A stretch of DNA of 36,984 bases from JBOGWA01 sp050693155 (GTDB lineage: Bacteria; Actinomycetota; UBA4738; CALAEC01). The DNA is taken from positions 1-36,984 of the forward strand of contig JBOGWA010000125.1 in NCBI GenBank assembly GCA_050693155.1, read 5' to 3'. Position numbers and translations under genes: made by a program. The notes under the pieces were generated by a model. That model was not told where the DNA came from and made no database searches. It saw nothing but the letters and a program-made list of their open reading frames with translations. Every line of letters starts with the position of its first letter. Position 1 is the first letter of the stretch. Shown here piece by piece: positions 7,622 through 16,509 of the stretch.

Positions 7622-8794
7622 CTACACGAGGCGGCCGGAGAACAACAGCCCGACCGGAAAAACGAACAGGATCGCGACGAACGCTACCAGGCGGGGCGTC
7701 TTGTCGACGATCCAATCGTCGAGGGCGATCACCGTTCGGGTCAGAGGACGATAGGCGAGCGCCAAGAGCAGGATCGTGATCGCCGCAACGCCGATCGCTT
7801 CGGCAAGCACCACCTGAACCCCGACCGGGTTCCCCAGGATCATCGCTGCCACGAGCGTGTCGGCGAGGGTCGAGATATTCGCCCCTGCGATGTAGGGAAG
7901 CGCCTGCCTGCGGTTGATGTAGCCCTTGCTCGCGAGCGGCACCAGAACCGTGAGCGCGACGGCGACCGAGAGCGTGAGGAACGCCGCGAGCATCCCGAGC
8001 AGGAACATCGGCCACGGCTGTTTCAGCCAATGAGCACGACGGCCCACCTGCCGCTCACCGTCGAGCGACGGCAGGACCAGATCCAGAAGCTTGAATGATC
8101 CGAGGATGACGGCAAGCCCGGCCGGAAACAGCAGTGGGGCGGGCAGCCAGCGGTCGGCGAAATTCACGATCGGCCCCCAGACGGCATCGATGGCGCTGAT
8201 AAGCTCGCCCGACGCCGTCCACCGAATGCCGTCGAGGGCGCCCGTCTTGAGCAGGCCGTACGCCAGGAACATCCCCGGGACGTACACGATCGCCGTCATC
8301 GCGAGCGCCAGAACGCCCATTCCGATGCTCTCCCGGCGGTTCTCGCTCCGCATCGCGTACAGGAAGCCGACAAGAAGGACGATGAACGACGCACCGAGGC
8401 GTGACCCGGTCAGCATCGTGAACGTCTGGGCCCGGCTGAGTGCGCCCGCCGCGAACAACGCGAGCGATGCGGCGGCGACCGGAGATCCCGAGAGAACGAG
8501 GTAGGCGCCCAGCCAGCCGAGCCCCATCGTGCTCACCATGTTGTCGACCGGGAACGATCCCTCGATCCGCGGAGCCAGGAGCTGCGCTCCGCGCTTCATG
8601 AGCTGGATCGCGAGGATGAACAGGAAGATCGCCGTGAGGAAGTGCCATGCCTTCGTGACGATGACGCGGAGTGATGCCGGCTCGGACGCGCGGTCTAGGA
8701 GCGGCTCCTCGCGGACCGACGTTTCGGTGACGGCGGTCCCGGACCTCTGTTGGGTGAGGTCGCTCGCGTGCTGGTCGATCGGGTCGTTAGCCAT
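7622..8794 (-). CDS. Na+/phosphate-symporter-like membrane protein (PF02690 type)
   Basis: A 390-residue polytopic membrane protein with about nine hydrophobic segments after a polar N-terminus of roughly 50 residues. Two inverted-repeat halves characteristic of NptA/Na-Pi cotransporters are visible: GSPVAAASLALFAAGALSRAQTFT in the first and YIAGANISTLADTLVAA in the second (compare GANIGTT). The usual QSSS motif is not intact, so phosphate as substrate is uncertain; other anions or organic substrates are possible. ATG at 8794 is preferred over a TTG at 8821 because the latter falls in an upstream palindrome. The gene is divergent from leuS and convergent with the gene ending at 7621. Confidence 0.8.
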   Translation of the reverse strand: MANDPIDQHASDLTQQRSGTAVTETSVREEPLLDRASEPASLRVIVTKAWHFLTAIFLFILAIQLMKRGAQLLAPRIEGSFPVDNMVSTMGLGWLGAYLVLSGSPVAAASLALFAAGALSRAQTFTMLTGSRLGASFIVLLVGFLYAMRSENRRESIGMGVLALAMTAIVYVPGMFLAYGLLKTGALDGIRWTASGELISAIDAVWGPIVNFADRWLPAPLLFPAGLAVILGSFKLLDLVLPSLDGERQVGRRAHWLKQPWPMFLLGMLAAFLTLSVAVALTVLVPLASKGYINRRQALPYIAGANISTLADTLVAAMILGNPVGVQVVLAEAIGVAAITILLLALAYRPLTRTVIALDDWIVDKTPRLVAFVAILFVFPVGLLFSGRLV

Positions 8795-8801
8795 GGCGCT
8801 G

Positions 8802-8820
8802 TGCAGCCGCGGAGGCTGCA
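8802..8820. repeat. perfect inverted repeat in the transporter/leuS divergent region
   Basis: TGCAGCC (8802-8808), loop GCGGA, GGCTGCA (8814-8820). It is a 7-bp perfect palindrome between the two divergent genes, 8 nt upstream of the transporter ATG. It could be an operator or an mRNA hairpin in the transporter leader. Confidence 0.45.
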
Positions 8821-8828
8821 AACCCGGC

Positions 8829-8838
8829 TACGATATCG
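8829..8838. promoter_or_regulatory. overlapping divergent -10 candidates
   Basis: The sequence TACGATATCG contains TACGAT on the plus strand (8829-8834, toward leuS) and TATCGT on the minus strand (8830-8835, toward the transporter), around the palindrome CGATATCG. No clear -35 boxes are visible, so this is tentative. A leuS transcript from here would have a 5' leader of about 40 nt. Confidence 0.35.
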
Positions 8839-8883
8839 GTGCCTGGGGCCGCGAACAACAGCAACGGCCGCCCCGGTCCCCTC

Positions 8884-11322
8884 ATGACGACGAATATGCG
8901 TCCCTACGATCCGAAGACGCTTGAACCAAGATGGATGTCCGTTTGGGACCGAGAGAACCTGTACGCGGCCGGAGGCGACGAGGATCCGCGTCCGAAGTTC
9001 TACGCACTCGACATGTTCCCCTATCCGTCGGGTGACCTTCACATGGGCCACGCGGAAGCCTTTGCCGTCGGGGACGCGCTCGCCCGGTTCAAGTGGATGC
9101 AGGGGTACAACGTCCTGCACCCGATCGGCTGGGACGCGTTCGGGCTTCCCGCGGAGAACGCCGCGATCCAGCGAGGCATCCATCCGAAGGAATGGACGTA
9201 TCACAACATCGACCTCCAGCGCTCGTCGTTCAAGCGCTACGGGGTCTCCTTCGACTGGTCGAGACAGTTCAATACCTGCGATCCCGAGTACTACCGCTGG
9301 ACACAGTGGCTCTTCTTAAAGCTCCACGAGCGGGGCCTTGCCTATCGCAAGCTCGCTCCGACGAACTGGTGTCCGAACGATCAGACGGTGCTTGCAAACG
9401 AGCAGGTCGTAAACGGTCTGTGCGAACGGTGCGACACCCCCGTGGTACGGAAGGACCTCACGCAGTGGTTCTTCAAGATCACGGATTACGCGCAGGCGCT
9501 ACTCGACGACATGGAGGAGCTCACCGGGTGGTCCGACCGGGTCCTCACGATGCAGCGCAACTGGATCGGCCGCTCGGAAGGCGCCGAGGTCGAGTTCGAG
9601 ATCGCGGAAACCGGGGAGAAGGTCACGGTCTTCACGACCCGGCCGGACACGCTCTGGGGGGTCACCTTCTTCGTCTTCGCCCCCGAGCACCCACTCCTGC
9701 CGACGCTTGCGGAGGCGGGGAGCGAGCAGGAAGCGGTCGGGCGGCTGCTCGACCAGCTTCAGGCAATGCCGCTCACCAGCCGCGAGCAGGCGGAGTCACG
9801 TGAGGGGATCCGGCTCGGTGTGCACGCCGTGAACCCGGTGAACGGTGAGAAGGTTCCGTGCTTCGTGGCGCCCTACGTGCTGATGGAGTACGGCACCGGC
9901 GCCGTCATGGGCGTGCCGGCGCACGACCAACGGGACTTCGAGTTCGCCCGGCGCCAGGGTCTCGACGTCCGGGTGGTCATCCAGCCCGAGGGAGAGCGCC
10001 TCGACGGCGCGACGATGCCCGAGGCGCGCCCGGAGGCGGGCCGAATGGTGGACTCCGGGCCGTTCGACGGTACCACGGTTCCCGAGGGGATCCCCAAGGT
10101 CATCCAGTGGTTGGAGGAGCAAGGGAAAGGCCGGCCCGCGATCACGTACCGCCTGCGGGACTGGCTCATCAGCCGGCAGCGCTACTGGGGCTGCCCGATC
10201 CCCATCATCCACTGTCCAAAGGACGGCGAGGTGCCGGTTCGGGAGGAAGACCTCCCGGTCCTGCTGCCCGACGACGTCGATTTCTCACCCACGGGTGAGA
10301 GCCCACTCGCGCAACACGAGGGCTTCCTCAACGTCGTCTGTCCGCGGTGCGGCGCCGCCGCTCGCCGCGAGACCGACACGATGGATACCTTCGTCGACTC
10401 GTCTTGGTACTTCTTCCGGTACTGCTCCCCGGACGACGGCGATCGTCCGTTCGATCCGGAGAACGTCTCGCGGTGGATGCCTGTCGATCACTACACCGGA
10501 GGAATCGAGCACGCGATCCTGCACTTGATGTACTCACGATTCTTCACGAAGGTTCTCCACGAACTGGGTCTCGTCCCCTTCCGCGAACCGTTCCCGGCGC
10601 TGCTGAACCAGGGAATGGTCGTCATGCAGGGCGCGAAGATGAGCAAGAGCCGCGGAAACCTCGTGGAGCCGGCGCCGCTCATCGAGCAGTGGGGGGCCGA
10701 CACCGTTCGCCTCACAATGCTGTTCGCCGGGCCCGTCGAGGATGACCTCGACTGGGCGACCGTCTCTCTCGCGGGCGTGCACGCGTGGCTCGGCCGCGTC
10801 TGGCGCGCGGTGCACGACACCGCCGAGCAAGCTGGCGCCGACCCCGAGGAGCTCCGGCGTTTCACACACCGGACGATCAAGCGTGTTACCGATCTGTTCG
10901 ATCGGCGCCGCTTCAACGTCGCCGTCGCCCGCCTGATGGAGCTCACGAACGAGATCCGCTCGACGCTCGATGCCGGTCAACCGGCCGGTGAGGCCGCGCG
11001 CGCGCTCGTCCTGATGCTCGCGCCCTTGGCCCCCTTCATCACCGAGGAGCTCTGGCGAAAGGGGCTCGGCGGCGAGGAGAGCGTGCACGCGCAGCGGTGG
11101 CCGGCGTTCGACGAGACGCTTGCTCGCGAGGAGGAGACGACGCTCGTCGTTCAGGTGGACGGTCGGGTTCGTGACACGATCACGGTTCCGGTCGCCGCAT
11201 CCGAGGAGGAGTGTGTTGCCCTCGCCCGTCGGTCGGAGAACGCGAAGCGCGCGATCGGGAAGCGCGAGGTGGCACGCGTGATCGCCCGCCCCCCGCGGCT
11301 CGTGAACTTCGTCACCGGCTAG
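8884..11322 (+). CDS. leuS: leucyl-tRNA synthetase
   Basis: Charges tRNA-Leu. The 812-residue protein is class I: PYPSGDLHMGHAEAF holds the HIGH-like motif near residue 54, and GAKMSKSRGN holds KMSKS near residue 587. NWCPNDQTVLANEQV and CERCDTPVVRKDLTQWF form the zinc-binding insert, and TTRPDTLWGVTFFVFAPEHP begins the CP1 editing domain that removes mischarged amino acids. GWDAFGLPAENAAI is LeuRS-specific. ATG at 8884 fits the family N-terminus; a GTG at 8839 would add 15 non-conserved residues and sits at the predicted transcription start. No clear Shine-Dalgarno site precedes 8884. Confidence 0.97.
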   Translation: MTTNMRPYDPKTLEPRWMSVWDRENLYAAGGDEDPRPKFYALDMFPYPSGDLHMGHAEAFAVGDALARFKWMQGYNVLHPIGWDAFGLPAENAAIQRGIHPKEWTYHNIDLQRSSFKRYGVSFDWSRQFNTCDPEYYRWTQWLFLKLHERGLAYRKLAPTNWCPNDQTVLANEQVVNGLCERCDTPVVRKDLTQWFFKITDYAQALLDDMEELTGWSDRVLTMQRNWIGRSEGAEVEFEIAETGEKVTVFTTRPDTLWGVTFFVFAPEHPLLPTLAEAGSEQEAVGRLLDQLQAMPLTSREQAESREGIRLGVHAVNPVNGEKVPCFVAPYVLMEYGTGAVMGVPAHDQRDFEFARRQGLDVRVVIQPEGERLDGATMPEARPEAGRMVDSGPFDGTTVPEGIPKVIQWLEEQGKGRPAITYRLRDWLISRQRYWGCPIPIIHCPKDGEVPVREEDLPVLLPDDVDFSPTGESPLAQHEGFLNVVCPRCGAAARRETDTMDTFVDSSWYFFRYCSPDDGDRPFDPENVSRWMPVDHYTGGIEHAILHLMYSRFFTKVLHELGLVPFREPFPALLNQGMVVMQGAKMSKSRGNLVEPAPLIEQWGADTVRLTMLFAGPVEDDLDWATVSLAGVHAWLGRVWRAVHDTAEQAGADPEELRRFTHRTIKRVTDLFDRRRFNVAVARLMELTNEIRSTLDAGQPAGEAARALVLMLAPLAPFITEELWRKGLGGEESVHAQRWPAFDETLAREEETTLVVQVDGRVRDTITVPVAASEEECVALARRSENAKRAIGKREVARVIARPPRLVNFVTG

Positions 11323-11328
11323 GCCGGT
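11314..11328. terminator. small hairpin spanning the leuS stop codon
   Basis: ACCGGC, loop TAG (the leuS stop), GCCGGT forms a 6-bp perfect stem between convergent leuS and the SnoaL-like gene. Neither side has a T-run, so termination activity is doubtful. Confidence 0.25.
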
Positions 11329-11340
11329 CTTCGTCGTAGA

Positions 11341-11832
11341 TCAGGCGTTCCCGCGGTTCTCTCGGGCGCGAAACCGGTTGAGCTCCGCGCGAAAACGGCT
11401 CCGCGGAAGGCGTCGGAGGAGGGGCAACCCGAGAACGAGGCCTGCCGGTCCCAGGGCTTGCCGAGACCACTTGTGAAAGGAGAACCGGTCAACGTGCTCG
11501 ACGATGCGTCCTTCGGCGAAACGGAAGGTCGCTCGGATGTCGTTCACGACGGGGCGCCCGGTCGCGGTGAACGTGTAGCGCGCGATCCAACGCGCGCTTC
11601 CCCGCTCGGCGTCGGCCGTATGTTCGGCGAGCTCGACCTGGAGATCACCCGCGCGAGACGTGAGCATGCGCCACATCGCGCCCGCCTCCTCGCCGCTCAG
11701 CTCCCCAAACGCCGGGTCTTCGAATCGCGCATCGGCCGCATACGACGCGGCCATGGTTGCTCCGTCGCCCCGGTCGAGCGCCTCGTAGAAGCGCGCGATC
11801 AATGCTCGATTCGCTTCCGCCTGGTCAGTCAT
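11341..11832 (-). CDS. SnoaL-like / NTF2-fold protein
   Basis: A 163-residue protein opening with the typical SnoaL-like helix (ANRALIARFYEALDRGDGATMAASYAADARFEDPAFGEL) and continuing with the curved-sheet segments RWIARYTFTATGRPV and ATFRFAEGRIVEHVDRFSF. Family members are small ester cyclases, isomerases or ligand-binding proteins, so the exact activity is open. A basic extension (LPLLRRLPRSRFRAELNRFR) follows the fold. ATG at 11832 is chosen because AGGGAG lies 5-6 nt upstream, and it overlaps the preceding methyltransferase stop by 8 nt (ATGACTGA), pointing to coupled translation and a joint role. Confidence 0.82.
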   Translation of the reverse strand: MTDQAEANRALIARFYEALDRGDGATMAASYAADARFEDPAFGELSGEEAGAMWRMLTSRAGDLQVELAEHTADAERGSARWIARYTFTATGRPVVNDIRATFRFAEGRIVEHVDRFSFHKWSRQALGPAGLVLGLPLLRRLPRSRFRAELNRFRARENRGNA

Positions 11833-12490
11833 TGCGGCTCCCTGTTCGGAGGGCAACCATCACGCCGTCCCGGATCGGCAGGATCGTTGCGTGGTAGCGG
11901 TCGTCGGCCACGATGGCTTGGTTGTGGGCACGGATCGCGTCGGTCCACCCGGGAGCAACGTCCTCGGCGACGTTTTCCTCGGCGACGCGGCCGGACCACA
12001 GGACGTTGTCGCACAGATACAGCCCGCCGGCGCGGACCCGATCGCGGGCCTTTTCCCAGGCGGTCGGGTAGTCCCCCTTGTCGATGTCGCAGAAGACGAC
12101 GTCGAAGTCGCCTTCGACCTCCTCGATGATGTCTAACGCGTTGCCGACGTGGGAGCGGACCCGATCGCCGAGGCCCGCACGGCCGAGATACGCCACGGCC
12201 TTGTCCTGATTGCCGGCATCGCCCTCGGTCATGTGGACCTCTCCCTCGGGCCCGACCGCCCGTGCGAACCAATACGCCGAGTACCCGTAGCCGGAGCCCA
12301 TCTCGAAGACGCGCCGGGCGCCAATGGCGCGCGCGAGCAGCTCCATGGTGAGGCCGACATGAGCCTCCACGATTGGAAAGCCCCGCTCTTCAGCTTCCGC
12401 CTCCATCTCCCTTCGGACGTCGTCCGGTTCGGGGACGAGGAGGTCGCGCAGATACTCCTCGATCTTCGGGTTCACGATCTCGATCGTCAT
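11825..12490 (-). CDS. SAM-dependent O-methyltransferase (family 3, catechol/caffeoyl-CoA type)
   Basis: A 221-residue class I methyltransferase. FEMGSGYGYSAYWFARAVG (near residue 62) is the SAM-binding motif I, FDVVFCDIDKGDYP carries the metal-binding Asp, and LYLCDNVLWSGRV carries the second metal ligand pair (Asp-Asn), as in PF01596 enzymes. The N-terminus (NPKIEEYLRDLLVPEPD) is also typical. The likely substrate is a catechol-like small molecule, but cannot be named from sequence. It is followed by the overlapping SnoaL-like gene and is divergent from comEA across 46 nt. Confidence 0.9.
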   Translation of the reverse strand: MTIEIVNPKIEEYLRDLLVPEPDDVRREMEAEAEERGFPIVEAHVGLTMELLARAIGARRVFEMGSGYGYSAYWFARAVGPEGEVHMTEGDAGNQDKAVAYLGRAGLGDRVRSHVGNALDIIEEVEGDFDVVFCDIDKGDYPTAWEKARDRVRAGGLYLCDNVLWSGRVAEENVAEDVAPGWTDAIRAHNQAIVADDRYHATILPIRDGVMVALRTGSRND

Positions 12491-12536
12491 GGCGCAGTGA
12501 GCATGTCAGTGCCCCACGATAGGTTGCAACCCGGGC

Positions 12537-13154
12537 ATGGATGGGGGATTCAGGGAATGGATTGCCGGCCTCGGCCGGCGGGAGATGATGCTGTTAGTTG
12601 TTCTCGGAGCCGGGATTCTGGCCGGCGCGGGACTCTGGTTCGTGCGCTCGCTTCCCAAGCCGATCACGGTGGAGCGAGTGGGAGCCGGGTCGCAGTCGCC
12701 GGTTCCGGGCCCGAGTGTTTCACCTCGAGCTTCTCCGATAATCGTCCACGTTGCGGGCTGGGTGCATCGACCCGGTGTGTACCGACTACACCTCGGCGAT
12801 CGAGTGATCGACGCGATCGATCGTGCCGGCGGTCCTCGTGTCGGCGCGGATCTGGACCTGTTGAACCTGGCAGCGCTGCTCGTCGACGCCCAGCAGGTCT
12901 ACGTGCCGCGCCGAGGGGAGTCGTCGAGCTCTTCAGAGAGCGGGTCAGGACCAGGGGTCACGCGGAAGATCAACATCAACGTGGCGACTGCGGAAGAGCT
13001 GGAGTCACTGCCCGGAATTGGGGAGGTGCTCGCGCAGAGGATCATCGACTACCGGGAGGAAAACGGACCGTTCGCTTCGGTGGATGAGCTCGTCAACGTG
13101 AGCGGGATCGGGGAGGCGACCCTCGAAGAGATCCGCGACCTCGTGACGGTGTGA
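12537..13154 (+). CDS. comEA: competence DNA-binding protein ComEA
   Basis: A 205-residue membrane-anchored receptor for incoming double-stranded DNA. One transmembrane segment (MMLLVVLGAGILAGAGLWFV, residues about 17-36) is followed by a Pro/Ser-rich linker, a SLBB domain (IIVHVAGWVHRPGVYRLHLGDRVIDAI, residues about 68-125), a Ser-rich linker, and a tandem helix-hairpin-helix domain (ININVATAEELESLPGIGEVLAQRIIDYR and VSGIGEATLEEIRDLV) that binds DNA. This SLBB-plus-HhH layout is the Gram-positive/actinobacterial ComEA form. Its stop overlaps the comEC start as GTGA. Confidence 0.95.
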   Translation: MDGGFREWIAGLGRREMMLLVVLGAGILAGAGLWFVRSLPKPITVERVGAGSQSPVPGPSVSPRASPIIVHVAGWVHRPGVYRLHLGDRVIDAIDRAGGPRVGADLDLLNLAALLVDAQQVYVPRRGESSSSSESGSGPGVTRKININVATAEELESLPGIGEVLAQRIIDYREENGPFASVDELVNVSGIGEATLEEIRDLVTV

Positions 13155-15571
13155 AGCGGGTCTGGATCCTGCCGCTCGCGGCGGCGTGTTTCGGCGGCGG
13201 GATCATGCTGGGGGATCGGATGGAGCCGCCGGCCGGAGTCGTGGCCGTGGCCGCAGGCGTTGTCCTCCTGCTCGTTGGCGCCGTAGCTCTGGGCTCCGAG
13301 CAGGGCCGCGATGAGTCGGGCCGGGAGCCGACCGGTAAGCAGCAGCGATCGGAGCCGGATGCGAGGGCGAGGATCCTGTCTGCGGCGGGGATCGGCGGCG
13401 AGCCCCAGGCGGACGCGGACCAGAGGGACTCACACGGTCGGGCGTGGCTTCGCGTCGCCGCGGTCGTTGTGGGATTCGCGCTCCTCGGCGGAGGGTGGGC
13501 GGCGGTCCGTCAGGCCTCGCGACGGTTACCTCCGGAGCTCGAAGGCCAAGCGGTGGCATTCAGCGGGACGGCAGCATCCGATCTTCGACTCTTCGACCGC
13601 GGTTGGGGGATCGAGGTCTCGGTCGATCGGCTCCGGCTCGTCGATCGAGAGCTGACGCTGGGGCTTCGAGTATGGGTTGGGGGCTGGGATGCGCTCGAGG
13701 GTGTCGAGGCCGGTCAACCCGTTGCCGGGCGGGGACTCCTTGAGGCGATCGACCGGTCGGAAGGCTTCGGTCTTTACCTCTGGCGCCGGGGCGTCGCGGC
13801 GAGCATCGATGCGCTCGAGTTCTCGCCCGTCGGCCCGGCCACGAATCCGGCTCTCCGAGCGGCGAATGCGGTGCGGCGAGAGTTGCGAAGGGGGGCCGAG
13901 CGCGCGCTTCCGTCGCGCGAGGCAGGCCTACTGCTCGGGCTCTCGATCGGCGACCTCTCGACGTTCGATCCCGAGGTCGAGGAGGACTTCCGGGCAACCG
14001 GGCTCGCCCACCTCGTTGCGGTGTCGGGCGCGAACGTCGTCATGTTCCTCGCCCCGGTTCTCGGCCTCGCGATGCTCCTTCGGCTTCGTGCGGTCGCGAA
14101 GGTCGCGTTTGGCCTCTCGGCCATCGGCTTCTTCGCGCTTCTTACCCGCTGGGAGCCGTCGGTTCTGCGTGCGAGCTTCATGGCGGCGATCGCTCTCGCC
14201 GGCGTGCTCGCGGGTCGGCCGAGAAACACGGCGGCTCTGCTCGGCGGAGCCGTCCTCGTGCTCCTCGTCGCCGATCCGGCGCTCGCCTGGTCGCTCGCGT
14301 TTCAGCTATCCGTGGCGGCGACTGCGGGAATCGTCGCGCTCGCCGGGCCGATCTCTCGGCGTCTGGCATTCCTGCCGCGCTCACTCGGGGTTGCGATCGG
14401 CGCGACGGTCGGCGCTCAGGTTGGAGTCACGCCGCTCCTTCTCGTCGCCTTTCACGTCGTGCCGACGGTGACGGTGCTTGCCAACGTTCTCGCGTTTCCC
14501 GCAGTGCCGATCGCGCTGCTCATGGGACTCCTCGCGTCGGGCGTCGGGCTCGCCTGGGCGCCGCTCGGCGCCGCGCTCGGAAAGGTGGCGACCCTCCCAC
14601 TGGCCTATCTCGTCGGTCTCGCGGATCGCCTCGCTCACGCCTCGCTCCCGGCGATCGTCTCCGAGGGAGCGCCGATCCCGATTGCGGTCGGTCTCGCCGC
14701 GATCGTCGCCGCATGGCGCCTCAGGCGGGGGCGACGGCGAGTTGGCACGGTTGTGGCGCTCGTCCTGGTGCTGGGCGCGGTCTGGTCGGGCGCGGCCGGA
14801 TCCGGCCCTCCATCCTCACTCACCATCACGTTCTTCAATGTCGGACAGGGCGACTCGGCCGTCGTGCGAGGCCCCGACGGCGGGACGATCCTCATCGACG
14901 CGGGCCCGGACGAACAGCAGGTCGCGGCGAAGCTGGCAGGGTTGGGGGTCCGCCGGATCGATCTCGCGGTTGCTTCCCACGGACACGCGGATCACGTTGT
15001 GGGGTTCCCGGCGGTGTTCGCTCGATTCCCCGTTGGGCTCTTTCTCGAGCCCGGTTGTTCCGGCGACTCGCAGGATCACTATTCGCTCGATTCCGGCTAT
15101 CTCGAGGCTGCAGAGGCCGAGGAGGTTCCCACCATCCACCCGAGGGGAGGGGAGCGATTCCGCGTCGGCATGATGCTCGTCGAAGTGGTCGGCCCCGATC
15201 GCTGTTTCGGCGAACCGAACGAGGACTCGATCATTCTCCGGGTGAGCCTCGACGGGGCATCGGTCCTCTTCACCGGGGATGTCGAAACCGGCGGCCAGCA
15301 GGATCTCCTGGACGACCGTGATCTTTTCCAGGCGGACGTTCTCAAAGTTCCCCACCACGGATCGGCGAGCTCTCTCGAAGAGTTTCTCGTCGGGGTCGGG
15401 GCCGAGATCGCGGTCGTGAGCGTGGGGGAGAACGATTACGGGCACCCGGTCCCGTGGGTGCTCCGGCTTCTCTCGCAGACGGGTGCACGAATCGTGCGAA
15501 CCGATCTCTCGGGAGACATCACGCTCCGATTTTCTTCCGAGGCGGTTCTCATAGAATCGGACGGCCGGTGA
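13151..15571 (+). CDS. comEC: competence DNA-uptake channel ComEC/Rec2
   Basis: An 806-residue polytopic membrane protein thought to carry single-stranded DNA across the membrane. The N-terminal part has a hydrophilic insert (about residues 57-95, rich in Glu, Arg and Gln) followed by the OB-like DUF4131 region. The central Competence domain includes LLLGLSIGDLSTFDPEVEEDFRATGLAHLVAVSGANV, then many hydrophobic segments. The C-terminal metallo-beta-lactamase-like domain begins ITFFNVGQGDSAVV, with SHGHADHVVGF near residue 610, FTGD, and KVPHHGSASS. All main metal ligands are present, so nuclease activity is plausible. The start is GTG at 13151 (GTGA overlap with comEA), and the end overlaps holA the same way. 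Confidence 0.95.
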   Translation: MKRVWILPLAAACFGGGIMLGDRMEPPAGVVAVAAGVVLLLVGAVALGSEQGRDESGREPTGKQQRSEPDARARILSAAGIGGEPQADADQRDSHGRAWLRVAAVVVGFALLGGGWAAVRQASRRLPPELEGQAVAFSGTAASDLRLFDRGWGIEVSVDRLRLVDRELTLGLRVWVGGWDALEGVEAGQPVAGRGLLEAIDRSEGFGLYLWRRGVAASIDALEFSPVGPATNPALRAANAVRRELRRGAERALPSREAGLLLGLSIGDLSTFDPEVEEDFRATGLAHLVAVSGANVVMFLAPVLGLAMLLRLRAVAKVAFGLSAIGFFALLTRWEPSVLRASFMAAIALAGVLAGRPRNTAALLGGAVLVLLVADPALAWSLAFQLSVAATAGIVALAGPISRRLAFLPRSLGVAIGATVGAQVGVTPLLLVAFHVVPTVTVLANVLAFPAVPIALLMGLLASGVGLAWAPLGAALGKVATLPLAYLVGLADRLAHASLPAIVSEGAPIPIAVGLAAIVAAWRLRRGRRRVGTVVALVLVLGAVWSGAAGSGPPSSLTITFFNVGQGDSAVVRGPDGGTILIDAGPDEQQVAAKLAGLGVRRIDLAVASHGHADHVVGFPAVFARFPVGLFLEPGCSGDSQDHYSLDSGYLEAAEAEEVPTIHPRGGERFRVGMMLVEVVGPDRCFGEPNEDSIILRVSLDGASVLFTGDVETGGQQDLLDDRDLFQADVLKVPHHGSASSLEEFLVGVGAEIAVVSVGENDYGHPVPWVLRLLSQTGARIVRTDLSGDITLRFSSEAVLIESDGR

Positions 15572-16509
15572 GCCCGTCGAAACCAGAGCCCGTCGAGCTG
15601 TTGTGGGGAGAGAGCGATTTCCTCCTCCGCGAGACCGCCGAGCACGAGCTTGCCGACACCAGACCGAGATTCGTCGACGCTGCCGAATGGACCCCTGGAA
15701 CCGCCACCTCGGACTTGGCCACGCCGTCCCTTTTCGGAGAGGCGCGAGCCATTGTCGTAACGACGGCGCAGGCGCTCCCGGAGGAAGCCGTCGACGAGCT
15801 CGTTCGGTACGCCGCGCAGCCCTCTCCCGACACGCGCCTGATCCTCCTCGCCGTGGTCGGGTCGGGGGCGAAGGGACCTCCTCCGGTTCTTGCGAGACGC
15901 CTCAAGGGCCTCGCCCCCGCTCGAAAAGTCGCCATCGCCCGTCGCGACCTGAGCGAATGGGTATCCGACCGGGCCAGGGCGGAAGGAGTGCCCGCGACCT
16001 CGGCCGGGATCTCGGTTCTCATCGACACGGTAGGGGAAGACCCCGCCGTCCTTGCCCAGTCGATCGCCCAGGTGAACTCGGCGTTTCCCGACGAGGGGGT
16101 CACTCCAACGGCCGTCGCCGCCCAGTTCCGTGGTTTCGGAGAACGCAGGATCTGGGACCTCTGCGACGCCGCGTTTGTGCGGGACCTCCCGACCGCCCTC
16201 CGGCACCTCGCTGCGATGCTCGAGAGCCGTGACGAGCCGCTCGCCATCCTTGGGGGGATCGCCGCGAGACTGCGGGACCTCCTCCGAGTCTCCGCGCTTC
16301 CGGCGAAGATGCCGCCCGCGAAGCTTGCGGAGGCGGCCGGCCTGCGTTTCGACTGGCAGGCTCGACGCTACCGGGATCAGGCTCGAAGATACAACCAGGA
16401 GGAGCTGGCCGGCTTTCACGGGCGGATCGTGCAGGCCGATCGCGCGCTGAAGATGGGCGCCGCAGGCGACGTCGTTCTGGCTCAGCTGGTGGCCGGGATC
16501 GCGAGCTAG
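15568..16509 (+). CDS. holA: DNA polymerase III delta subunit
   Basis: A 313-residue clamp-loader subunit that opens the sliding clamp. The N-terminus PVELLWGESDFLLRETAEHE is the HolA opening, followed by SLFGEARAIVVTTAQALPEEAVDELVRYAAQPSPDTRLILL and the C-terminal collar helices (LPAKMPPAKLAEAAGLRFDWQARRYRDQARRYNQEEL). The frame is open 38 codons further upstream within comEC, but GTG at 15568 overlaps the comEC stop (GTGA) and gives the right N-terminus. Its TAG stop shares the palindrome CTAG at 16506-16509 with the stop of convergent rpsT. Confidence 0.93.
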   Translation: MSPSKPEPVELLWGESDFLLRETAEHELADTRPRFVDAAEWTPGTATSDLATPSLFGEARAIVVTTAQALPEEAVDELVRYAAQPSPDTRLILLAVVGSGAKGPPPVLARRLKGLAPARKVAIARRDLSEWVSDRARAEGVPATSAGISVLIDTVGEDPAVLAQSIAQVNSAFPDEGVTPTAVAAQFRGFGERRIWDLCDAAFVRDLPTALRHLAAMLESRDEPLAILGGIAARLRDLLRVSALPAKMPPAKLAEAAGLRFDWQARRYRDQARRYNQEELAGFHGRIVQADRALKMGAAGDVVLAQLVAGIAS

